This document shows, piece after piece, positions 1-7,931 of a stretch of 64,000 nucleotides of DNA (position 1 is the first letter of the stretch; each line of letters begins with the position of its first letter). The notes under the pieces were generated by a model, which did not search any database, had not been told where the DNA came from, and was given only the letters and a program-made list of their open reading frames with translations. The translations under genes and the position numbers were made by a program. The stretch comes from Verrucomicrobiia bacterium. GTDB lineage: Bacteria; Verrucomicrobiota; Verrucomicrobiia; Verrucomicrobiales; DEV007. Location: positions 186,001 through 250,000 of the forward strand of contig JAUICH010000005.1 in assembly GCA_030427505.1 (NCBI GenBank), written 5' to 3'.

Positions 1-2375
1 TTAGTCAAGAGGCACCACTGCAAACCGGGGAAGAAGCGGGGCCGAAAGCGGAGGTTCCACGAATCGGCGAGCAAGAGGGCGAACAGATTGGTCCCTATCG
101 CCTCTTGAACTGCCTGGGGGAGGGGGGGTTTGGGTCGGTCTGGCGCGCGGAACAAGAGGCTCCCGTAAAGCGGCTGGTGGCCCTGAAGATCCTGAAACTG
201 GGCATGGATACCCGGGAGGTCATGGCGCGGTTCGGTCAGGAAAAACAGGCGCTGGCCATGATGGACCATCCCTGTATCGCGCGCGTTCTGGATGCCGGAG
301 CAACGGCCACTGGCCGTCCCTACTTCGCCATGGAGCTGGTCAGCGGTGTGGCCATCACGCGCTATTGCGACGAACGCCAACTCAAGACCCGGGAACGGTT
401 GAAGATTTTCGTCGATGTCTGCCGGGCGGTACAGCACGCGCACCAGAAAGGGGTCATTCACCGGGATATCAAGCCCGCGAATGTCCTGGTTTCGGATGGT
501 GACTCGCCGCAGGTCAAGGTCATCGACTTCGGGATCGCCAAAGCCATCAGCGGCGAAACCCTCGCTGAGTTGACGATCGTGACCCTGGCCAACCGGTTCA
601 TTGGCACGCCCGCCTACATGAGTCCGGAACAATTGACGGGCGGGAGCGACGTGGACACCCGGACGGATGTTTACAGCCTGGGCGTGCTGCTTTTCGAGTT
701 GCTGACCGGCGGCGTGCCTTTTCCTCCGGAGGATTGGATGACGCGGGATTCCGAGCGGCTGATGCGCCGCATCCGGGATTGGCCGCCGCCAAAACCGTCC
801 ACGCATTTCAAGACGCAGACGGCGGACAAGCTGCACACGATTGCCGAGAACCGCGGGTCCTTGCCGCCGGAACTTTCCCGGCAATTGCGGGGAGACTTGG
901 ACTGGATCGTCCTCAAGGCTTTGGAGAAAGATCCCGCACGGCGCTACGTCACTCCGAGCGAGTTGGCGGCGGATGTGGAGCGTTACTTGATTCACCAGCC
1001 GATTGTGGCGCGGCCACCTAGCCGCACCTACCTGGCGCGTCAATTCACTCGGCGGCATAAGGCGGCAGTCATCAGCGGTCTGGGCATTGCGGCGGCGCTG
1101 GCTTTGGGTTTGGCGGCGTCTTTAATGCTCTACTTCCGCGAACGCGAAGCACGCGCCCTGGCGGATATGGAGGCGGAAAAAAGCCGGCAGGTTTCCGCCT
1201 TTTTGCGGGAGACTCTGGCGGCGGCGGGCATTTCGAAGGCCAAAGGCAGAGACGCCACCATGATGCGGGAAATTCTCGAGAGTACGGAGGAACGCATCGG
1301 AACAGAGCTCTCCGACCAGCCCGAAGTGGAAGCGGAACTTCGGGAGATTGTCGGCAAAACGTACCGGGATCTGGATGAATACGCCAAAGCGGAAGAGCAA
1401 CTGGCACGGGCGCTCACGTTGCGCCGGAGCCTCTTTCCCGGAAATAGCCCGGAACTGGCCAGCGCGTTAGTGGAAATGGGAGAAGCCGTGCTGAGGGCCC
1501 GATCCCCGGCCGCGGCGGAACCCTTTGCCCGCGAATCTCTGGAGATACGCCGTCAATTGTATGGACTGGACGATCCCCTGGTGGTGGAGTCCGAAATGTT
1601 GATGGGTTGGATCCTCGCCAAGACCGGGCGGGCCAAAGAAGCCTTGGACATGGCTCAGCATGCTTTCAGCCTTTGGATCAAAAATCCGGAGAATCCGCAT
1701 CTTTCTGAAGCGCCTCCCACCTTGAGCCTGGTCTATTGTTCCACGGGCCAGCAAGAGGAATCGCTGGCGGTGAGTTTGAAGGAACTGGAGATCCTGAGAC
1801 ATGTCCTCGGGCCGGAAGATCCCGCGTTGGTGAGGTGTCTGGACAATTTAGGAGTCTCCTTTGTAAAGCTCCATCGATTTGATGAGGGGGAAAAGTACCT
1901 TCTCGAATCCCTCGAAATGGCTCCGCGTTTTTTTGGCGACAGGAACCCGTTTGAAGATCACGTCTATTGGCATCTGTCGGTCATCGCCGCCAACCGGGGT
2001 GACCTCGAAAAGGAACTTTCCTATTCCCGAACCAGCATGGTCTCCGCGGATCGCGTGTTTGAGCCAGGAAACCTGTTTCGAAAGCAGGCGCGGGACCGGC
2101 TGGCGGCCGTGCTGCTCAAACAGGCTAAGGTGTTTCTGAACCGGGCGGAGGAGGCTAAGAAAGCCTCCGGGTCCGAGACCGCGTTCCGAGAGTCCGTGGC
2201 GAATGCCAATCAAAGGCTGGAAGAACTGGCCAAGTTGGACCAAGCGCACGCGAATTTGAAAGTAGACCGGAAACTTTGGGATTCCTTGAGCGCCAAACTC
2301 GAGGATTTAGGATTCCCGCTGGAATTACAGACCAGCGTGTCCCCTTCAGCGGCCCCCGTTGTCCATTCACCTTAG
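1..2375 (+). CDS. Membrane Ser/Thr protein kinase with TPR repeats (5' end outside window)
   Basis: Phosphorylates proteins on Ser/Thr, presumably in response to a signal sensed through its extra-membrane TPR part. The reading frame is open to the first base of the window (codons from nt 3), so the true start lies upstream. A glycine-rich loop (GEGGFGSVW, nt 114-140), VALK lysine (nt 180-191), catalytic loop HRDIKPAN (nt 459-482) and DFG (about nt 527-537) are all intact, so the kinase should be active. One transmembrane helix (about nt 1063-1128) is followed by a charged helical region with TPR-like repeats to the C-terminus. This layout is common in Planctomycetes and Verrucomicrobia. It ends 9 bases from the convergent ECF sigma gene; such kinase/ECF neighbours are known partners in these phyla, but a functional link here is inference. 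Confidence 0.93.
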   Translation, partial: SQEAPLQTGEEAGPKAEVPRIGEQEGEQIGPYRLLNCLGEGGFGSVWRAEQEAPVKRLVALKILKLGMDTREVMARFGQEKQALAMMDHPCIARVLDAGATATGRPYFAMELVSGVAITRYCDERQLKTRERLKIFVDVCRAVQHAHQKGVIHRDIKPANVLVSDGDSPQVKVIDFGIAKAISGETLAELTIVTLANRFIGTPAYMSPEQLTGGSDVDTRTDVYSLGVLLFELLTGGVPFPPEDWMTRDSERLMRRIRDWPPPKPSTHFKTQTADKLHTIAENRGSLPPELSRQLRGDLDWIVLKALEKDPARRYVTPSELAADVERYLIHQPIVARPPSRTYLARQFTRRHKAAVISGLGIAAALALGLAASLMLYFREREARALADMEAEKSRQVSAFLRETLAAAGISKAKGRDATMMREILESTEERIGTELSDQPEVEAELREIVGKTYRDLDEYAKAEEQLARALTLRRSLFPGNSPELASALVEMGEAVLRARSPAAAEPFARESLEIRRQLYGLDDPLVVESEMLMGWILAKTGRAKEALDMAQHAFSLWIKNPENPHLSEAPPTLSLVYCSTGQQEESLAVSLKELEILRHVLGPEDPALVRCLDNLGVSFVKLHRFDEGEKYLLESLEMAPRFFGDRNPFEDHVYWHLSVIAANRGDLEKELSYSRTSMVSADRVFEPGNLFRKQARDRLAAVLLKQAKVFLNRAEEAKKASGSETAFRESVANANQRLEELAKLDQAHANLKVDRKLWDSLSAKLEDLGFPLELQTSVSPSAAPVVHSP

Positions 2376-2384
2376 ACCTGCAGG

Positions 2385-3110
2385 CTAGCGCTCAGCCAGA
2401 GTCTGCCGCAGCCATGCCATCTCTTCCTTGAGTTCGTTGGGATGAGTCACGGTCCGTTCCACTTCTTTCTCTAATAGAGTGTGGAACTTCTTTCTCAGGC
2501 GGTGAACCAAGAGCCGCACCGCTCCGGGGGTGGAGCCCAGCCTGGCGGCTACTTCTTTATAGGGTGGATGAAATTCGTCTCCACTGATGAATTCGCAAAG
2601 CTCTTCGAAGATTTCCAGCCGGCCTTCCCGTTCGAACGCATTTCGGAGTTGAGCGCGCACTTGCTGCACCAGCTCGCCAGCCCAGGCGTTCAGATAGATC
2701 TTTTCGGGATCGCGGAGATCCAGCGGTTCCCGCCGGTACCGGGTCTCCGCCTGGGTTTCGTCAAAAGAGATCAGAGGCTGGCCTCCCCCCCGCTTTTGGG
2801 CTGAGTGGTGCCGGCCGTGGTCGCTCAGGTGCCGTACCAGGACCGTTAGCAGAAAGGTTCGCAGCCGCCCGCGGTGTTGTCTTGCGTCGTGGATGACCTT
2901 TTCCGAGATGAGCCTCGCGAAAAAGCTCTGCGTCAGGTCTTCCGCGTCGTGCTGGCCGCGGCCGGAACGGCGCAGGTAGGCATAGATAGGGTACCAGTAG
3001 GTCTGGCAAAGGACTTCCATCGCCTTTGCCGCCTCCTCTGAAGGGCCTTCCCGGACGGCTTCGACCAAAGTCCAGTGGGTGGTGGGGAAAGACGAATCAC
3101 CGGATTTCAT
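2385..3110 (-). CDS. ECF-type RNA polymerase sigma factor
   Basis: Directs RNA polymerase to a specialised promoter set. The 241-residue product has a sigma-2 region (DAEDLTQSFFARL, LRTFLLTVLVRHL) and a sigma-4 helix-turn-helix region (YKEVAARLGSTPGAVRLLVHRLRKKF). The N-terminal FPTTHWTLV and the length are typical of the PVC-phylum ECF factors found beside Ser/Thr kinases. No anti-sigma gene is adjacent. It is convergent with the kinase and divergent from the ten-gene secreted cluster, with about 200 bases between its start and cluster gene 1. It may control itself, the cluster or both; I see no promoter sequence that decides this. Confidence 0.93.
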   Translation of the reverse strand: MKSGDSSFPTTHWTLVEAVREGPSEEAAKAMEVLCQTYWYPIYAYLRRSGRGQHDAEDLTQSFFARLISEKVIHDARQHRGRLRTFLLTVLVRHLSDHGRHHSAQKRGGGQPLISFDETQAETRYRREPLDLRDPEKIYLNAWAGELVQQVRAQLRNAFEREGRLEIFEELCEFISGDEFHPPYKEVAARLGSTPGAVRLLVHRLRKKFHTLLEKEVERTVTHPNELKEEMAWLRQTLAER

Positions 3111-3311
3111 GGGGATTCGGGCCTTTTGAATAAAAGTTCAATATTCGATGAAACAACTCACCCCGCTTTCCGCAAGCACTAGGTGACAACTAGAGAATAC
3201 CGCCAGCGGCAACGCGACTCTTTCATCTTTCGGTCTGAGGCGCTGACACCGGGGCGGGTATCCCCAATGGGCGGCCGCCGTCAGGCGTCCGTCATTACTG
3301 TGAATACTCCT

Positions 3312-4685
3312 ATGTCCCGTCCTCAAAATCAATCTCATACACCTATCAGGATGCGGCGCTCCCCGCGGAGTGCCATCAGCGTAATCGCCTTGGCCGCCAT
3401 CATGGTCCTCTCCCTACCGTGCCTTTCCCTGGCCGGAATGAAGGAAGACCTCTCCAGCATCAAGAAACGCCTTTCCACCTGGCAGACCGCCTTGGACAAG
3501 GCTTACGGGACCGCCGCGAAAGCCGAAAAGATTCTTTACGGACCGTCCTCTACCCAAAAGGGGGTGGTGAACTGTACGCTGCCTCAGGCGAGGGGGTTCT
3601 ATGTCCAGGGCAAGACGAATCAAAACCCTTCCGGGGAAGTGTTTTTCAGCCCCATATCGGCCGCGATCAAAGAGAGTGAGACGGGTTTGGCGCAAATCAT
3701 GTCCCTCTATCAGGTGGGATCGAATGCGCGAGAAGTGGCGGTCAACGCCAAGGCCGAACTGCGGCTGATGCAGTTGGATTCGAGCTTTAAGAAGTATGAG
3801 AAGGATTGGGACGCGCAGTCTCAAAAAGCCACCGAGTTGGCGATCCAAGGGGATTTTGCCGCGCGCCTCGGCGGGTTCGCCGGCCAGGTGAAGTATCTCC
3901 AGGCCTTGAGCCGCGCCTACGGAGCGCAGGCGCTCAGCGAATTCGTGAAAGAGGACTTCGTAAAAGCTCCCACCAAAAGTAACCCGAATGGTGAGATCAA
4001 GGTCTTCAACGTGACGAACCAGAAGCGCAAAGACGAGGCCCAATGGAAGTTTGACTGCGAAATTTTCTATTACCTCCAAGACAGCGTGCGGCGGATGGAT
4101 ATGAAGCCCTGGTTGCTTCAGCAAACCCGGTACGAGGTGGAGGCATTGAACCAGGCCAGGCCGAGCAGCGTCGCCGCTTTCTTCGTGCAACTTTCGAAAG
4201 ATCTCCTGAGGGAGTACCGGGCGGTCGGGAACAGCTGCTTCCGGCATTTCTACTATTACACCGGACTGGTCCCGAGCCGCCTCAGCGCCATGAACTTTGC
4301 CCCGTCTCCCGGGGAAATCTGGATCTTTCCCTCTGAGACCAACGAGATGGGTCAGAACGTATTGCCGCGGGACTACTGGGCCTACACCGTGCATACCAGC
4401 CTCGGCTGGGCCTACGGGGTGGACCGCGTCTGGCAGGCAAATTCCACCGCAAGCGCGCCAAAAGGCAAGCGCCCGGCAAATCTGAACATGGCGCCCCTGG
4501 CGGGAGGGGGTGGCGGCGCGGCGGGGGCCGCGTCCTCCAGTAGCGCGGCGGCTGCCGCACGGCCGTTATCGATCTACGATCGCGTTCCCCCGCCGGCGCA
4601 ACCGGACTACGAAGCGGTGAGCGCCTTATTGGAGCCCGACAGTATCTACGACGTCGTGGACCAGCCGCTTCTGAATGTTCCCTAA
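3312..4685 (+). CDS. Secreted cluster gene 1: exported protein with a tyrosine-motif tail
   Basis: Family not recognised. The best N-terminal signal peptide begins at MRRSPRSAIS (ATG 3351), with a hydrophobic core and a cleavage-like LSLAG; ATG 3312 lies upstream in frame and either could be the start. The mature protein starts with a charged helical, coiled-coil-like region (MKEDLSSIKKRL) and ends in a distinct tail: a Gly/Ala/Ser low-complexity linker (about nt 4495-4560) followed by three YxxV motifs (YDRV, YEAV, YDVV) within about 30 residues. It is the first gene of the 16-kb co-directional cluster and ends 75 bases before the preferred start of gene 2. No catalytic motif was seen. Confidence 0.75.
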   Translation: MSRPQNQSHTPIRMRRSPRSAISVIALAAIMVLSLPCLSLAGMKEDLSSIKKRLSTWQTALDKAYGTAAKAEKILYGPSSTQKGVVNCTLPQARGFYVQGKTNQNPSGEVFFSPISAAIKESETGLAQIMSLYQVGSNAREVAVNAKAELRLMQLDSSFKKYEKDWDAQSQKATELAIQGDFAARLGGFAGQVKYLQALSRAYGAQALSEFVKEDFVKAPTKSNPNGEIKVFNVTNQKRKDEAQWKFDCEIFYYLQDSVRRMDMKPWLLQQTRYEVEALNQARPSSVAAFFVQLSKDLLREYRAVGNSCFRHFYYYTGLVPSRLSAMNFAPSPGEIWIFPSETNEMGQNVLPRDYWAYTVHTSLGWAYGVDRVWQANSTASAPKGKRPANLNMAPLAGGGGGAAGAASSSSAAAAARPLSIYDRVPPPAQPDYEAVSALLEPDSIYDVVDQPLLNVP

Positions 4686-4760
4686 ACCTTGATAAGCACC
4701 GAACTCACTAACGATCCCAAACAAGCACGCCTTCCGGCGTTTCCATACCGACAAACGAAA

Positions 4761-6761
4761 ATGAAACCACTGACTGCAAAACCACTGAACCGATGGCTCC
4801 TCGGCGCTGGAATGGCCCTGGTGCTGGGGGTGGGCGGAAACGCCTTCGCCTCGGATGCCATGCTCATGGAGCAAACCATCGACGTCCAAACCGGGCTCGA
4901 TCTGGCGAACTTCCCGACTAAGACCCTCTACCGGTCGAAGAAGGATGCCAACCAGTTCTACTACCTGCCCGCCAACCTGAGATTCGCCCTAGACAAGGAA
5001 GGGCGTCCCATGCTCACGGTCTACAAGTATAACCTGGTATACAACAACAAGAACCAGCAGTTCATGGAAGACAGCGAGGTGAAGACCAGCGAAGTCTACC
5101 AAGGCGGCACGCTGAAAGCCACGTTCACCATGGGCCTTCGGGAGAATGAGTTGGACATTCTGGAGCAGGCCGTCATTGCCAAGGGTCTCAGTTCCCAACC
5201 CAAAATCGGCCGCCTGCCCATCTCCAGCGCGGAGTTCAGCGTGACTCTGACGGATCCGGAAAACGAGGATGGCGCCAAAGTCTTGCTTGGGCCCTTCCCG
5301 GCGCCCGTCTCGGCGGATATCATTGCCGTTCAGGAACCGCTTTCCAGGTCCGCCACGGACATCTTCTACACCATCCTGACGAAGAAGAGTACAGACGGGA
5401 AACCAGTGGCGGTGCCAGATGCTCCCATCAACGTCCTCCTGGACTTCACCTATGAAGGCTACGGGCTGGACGGAATGGTCACCGTCGCGGGTAACTGGGA
5501 CAATCTGTACAAGGCCACGGAAACCAAGATGGAAGCCAAGGCCAACTACTGGTTTGTGAGCGCCAGCGCCTCCTATGAAGACAAGAGGTCCGAACTTGTC
5601 CAGGACGCGGACATCAAGATCACCTACGACGGCGACGTTCCGCCAGAGCTGGCGGAAGATGTGGAGAATCGCGTCATGGACAAGATCCTGGAACAGGCCT
5701 TCGACCTCGGTGGCCTCTCTCCGGCTCCGGAAGACAGCCTGGATCCCGCCGCTGGATCGGCCACCTCTCCGGACGGACAGACCCTTTTCGGAAAACCCGT
5801 GGGCGGCAGCGTTGGCTTCGCAAGGAAAGCGGTGAGCCGCCAGAAAAAGGGGAACATTCAGTTCACCAAGGCCATCCTTAATCGCCTCACCGTGGAAGAT
5901 GCCCGTTACGCCGTGCTCGACATCGGGGAGGTTGATCCGGAAAGAAATGTGTTGGTCGTCGAACCGAGTGACTGGAGTGTCGCTCTCGTGGAAGCGGACC
6001 TGGCCGCGGACGTCGAGCCCTTCCTGGTCGGAAAGAAAGACGGCGAGCCCATTGCGCAGCGCATCGCCATTACCTATGGCACGGATGTCTCGAAACAGAC
6101 TTTCCCCGAAAGCGTGGTTCCTGGTGGTGAAACCGTTTCCTTCGGTAACTTCCCCACGGGAGGAAGCCCGATTGTGGATCTGGTCTGGACGCTGCCCTTC
6201 GCGGAAACCGGACAACTGGCCGAGGACCTGGGAGTGGAAGAGTCCGCCATCCGGAACTCTTGGAAAACCACCACGGATGGCCTGAAGGCTTATTACGGAA
6301 GCCCGGCTGTCTATGAGCGCTCCGGCGATCTCCGGCTGATGTCCGGCATCAGTCTCTCCGCATCGTCACTGCCCGTGGTCCCGCAGCTCTACACCATTAC
6401 CCTTGAGGGTTTGGCGCCTGAAGAGGCCGACGTCGACAGGCGGGGCAACATGGCCAAGTTCGAAATCGAGCAGGTCATCCAGCTTCCCGGCGGCAAGACG
6501 AAGACCCTCAAATACACGGGTCCAATGGCTAAATTCGAAGGGGACACCTACTACGCCATGGACGAACCCTGGCAGCTAGTCATGCTCTCCGGTGAAGGCG
6601 TGCTGTCGACCAAGCTCTACGTCTCCAATTCCGGCACCGGCTTCTACATCGACGGGAAGCGCAAGAGCCTGAAAGCCCGGACCGCCATTCCGGATGACGA
6701 ATACCAGGTCGTCAGCGGTGACTTCATCTTCTTCGACCTCTCGACGGTCGAGTTGAAGTGA
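4761..6761 (+). CDS. Secreted cluster gene 2: exported protein of unknown function
   Basis: I prefer ATG 4761 because MKPLTAKPLNRW is followed directly by a hydrophobic stretch ending in NAFAS, a standard signal peptide; the frame is open further upstream. The mature part (about 640 residues) begins with a segment that includes FYYLP and KEGRPMLTVYKYN. It then has alternating beta-rich segments and a central region with charged helices (ELAEDVENRVMDKILEQAF). No enzyme motif was seen. The same general style (beta-rich, no Cys pairs, no transmembrane helix after the signal) recurs in cluster gene 5, suggesting shared ancestry or shared role, but I could not align them by eye with confidence. 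Confidence 0.75.
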   Translation: MKPLTAKPLNRWLLGAGMALVLGVGGNAFASDAMLMEQTIDVQTGLDLANFPTKTLYRSKKDANQFYYLPANLRFALDKEGRPMLTVYKYNLVYNNKNQQFMEDSEVKTSEVYQGGTLKATFTMGLRENELDILEQAVIAKGLSSQPKIGRLPISSAEFSVTLTDPENEDGAKVLLGPFPAPVSADIIAVQEPLSRSATDIFYTILTKKSTDGKPVAVPDAPINVLLDFTYEGYGLDGMVTVAGNWDNLYKATETKMEAKANYWFVSASASYEDKRSELVQDADIKITYDGDVPPELAEDVENRVMDKILEQAFDLGGLSPAPEDSLDPAAGSATSPDGQTLFGKPVGGSVGFARKAVSRQKKGNIQFTKAILNRLTVEDARYAVLDIGEVDPERNVLVVEPSDWSVALVEADLAADVEPFLVGKKDGEPIAQRIAITYGTDVSKQTFPESVVPGGETVSFGNFPTGGSPIVDLVWTLPFAETGQLAEDLGVEESAIRNSWKTTTDGLKAYYGSPAVYERSGDLRLMSGISLSASSLPVVPQLYTITLEGLAPEEADVDRRGNMAKFEIEQVIQLPGGKTKTLKYTGPMAKFEGDTYYAMDEPWQLVMLSGEGVLSTKLYVSNSGTGFYIDGKRKSLKARTAIPDDEYQVVSGDFIFFDLSTVELK

Positions 6762-6810
6762 GTTTGGGGGAGGGAACTTGCTACCCGGTCAGGACTAATT
6801 CCGATTAACC

Positions 6811-6816
6811 AGGAGG
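6811..6816 (+). promoter_or_regulatory. Ribosome binding site of secreted cluster gene 3
   Basis: AGGAGG lies six bases before ATG 6823. It is the best Shine-Dalgarno match in the ten-gene cluster. It supports the upstream ATG over a second ATG (nt 6949) that would start right at the hydrophobic signal core. Confidence 0.75.
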
Positions 6817-6822
6817 CTTGAA

Positions 6823-7878
6823 ATGAGAACTCATTGTCTCCGGTCTGACTGGGATACAAGCAGCAGCCATACAAACACACGGCGCGGGTCTTCCCCGCGC
6901 CGTGTGGGTGCCGGATTCGAAGGGCGATCCCCCTCAAGAGATTCCGGTATGGTTTGGTGGTGGTTGGCCGTGGGGCTGGCCGCGACACTTGCTTTGTCGG
7001 GTCTTGTCAGGGCAGCCGAATCTACGCCGGCGATTGAGGTTGAAGGGGAGAGCTATCGCACTGTCTCCCATGATGAGAAAACAAACCGGGCAACCGTAAT
7101 CGTTCTCGGCCCGGGCACGAAAGTTAAGCCGCTCGACTGGCGGCCGCTGGATGTCAGCTCAGTCACGCCAGGCGGAAAGCCCGGGACGGTTCACTTGAGC
7201 TTCAACATTCCCACGGCAAATCACGCTGAGGTGGAGACCCTGGTTAGAAAGGAACATCCTGGCTGTGAGATCCATTGGCTTCAGCCGGCAGAGGTGAACA
7301 TGAAAGCCGTCGTGATCGATGAACGGACCGGACGGGTGATCAAGGAACTGCAGCGGACGAAGGGCGGTACATTTGGTGACTTCGTATTCGCTCCGGAAGG
7401 ATACCTTTTTGATTTTCAGCTTTCGGACAAAGAACTGGCTGGTCAAGAGCCGGAGGGGGAGGCCGAAGGGGTCTGGGAACGCATTCATGGAAAGAAGGAA
7501 CCGGCGGATCTGGGCCTTCTCGTGACCGTAGAGTTGGGAAGTCCAAGCGCCGCTCCGCCATTGGCATATTCGGTCCAGGTTCCGGACCTTGCGGAGCAAC
7601 TGAAGGGTAAACCCGAGGTTGATGAAGAGGAGCTGGGCGCGGCGTTGTGGAACACCGGAATTCAGCCTTCGCGAAGCGAGTTGACGGATGATCAGGCGGC
7701 CAGCGTGGAATCGGACATCTTGGAGAAGCTGGCCAAGATGCGGCTGATCTCGCCGGTCGAATCAGAGAAACCGGCCCGATATCAACTACGGGAGGGTCTG
7801 GAAAAGATGGGCGTGACGTTGAAAGGGCAGGTGGCGGCTGCTCCCAAGGGGGAGACGATCCGTTTCCGGTTGAATTGA
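6823..7878 (+). CDS. Secreted cluster gene 3: exported protein of unknown function
   Basis: 351 residues. The start at 6823 is fixed by the AGGAGG six bases upstream. This gives an unusually long, Arg/Ser-rich n-region of about 42 residues before the hydrophobic segment (MVWWWLAVGLAATLALSGL) and an AxA-like site before AESTPA. That could be an extended signal peptide or a single-pass anchor. The rest is beta-rich with an acidic helical C-terminal third. No known domain was recognised. The stop overlaps the open frame of gene 4, whose better start lies 53 bases downstream. Confidence 0.72.
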   Translation: MRTHCLRSDWDTSSSHTNTRRGSSPRRVGAGFEGRSPSRDSGMVWWWLAVGLAATLALSGLVRAAESTPAIEVEGESYRTVSHDEKTNRATVIVLGPGTKVKPLDWRPLDVSSVTPGGKPGTVHLSFNIPTANHAEVETLVRKEHPGCEIHWLQPAEVNMKAVVIDERTGRVIKELQRTKGGTFGDFVFAPEGYLFDFQLSDKELAGQEPEGEAEGVWERIHGKKEPADLGLLVTVELGSPSAAPPLAYSVQVPDLAEQLKGKPEVDEEELGAALWNTGIQPSRSELTDDQAASVESDILEKLAKMRLISPVESEKPARYQLREGLEKMGVTLKGQVAAAPKGETIRFRLN

Positions 7879-7931
7879 CGCTAACCAGAGAGGCTGGCCC
7901 GCGGAATTGCCAGCAGCTTGCCAATCAGAGC

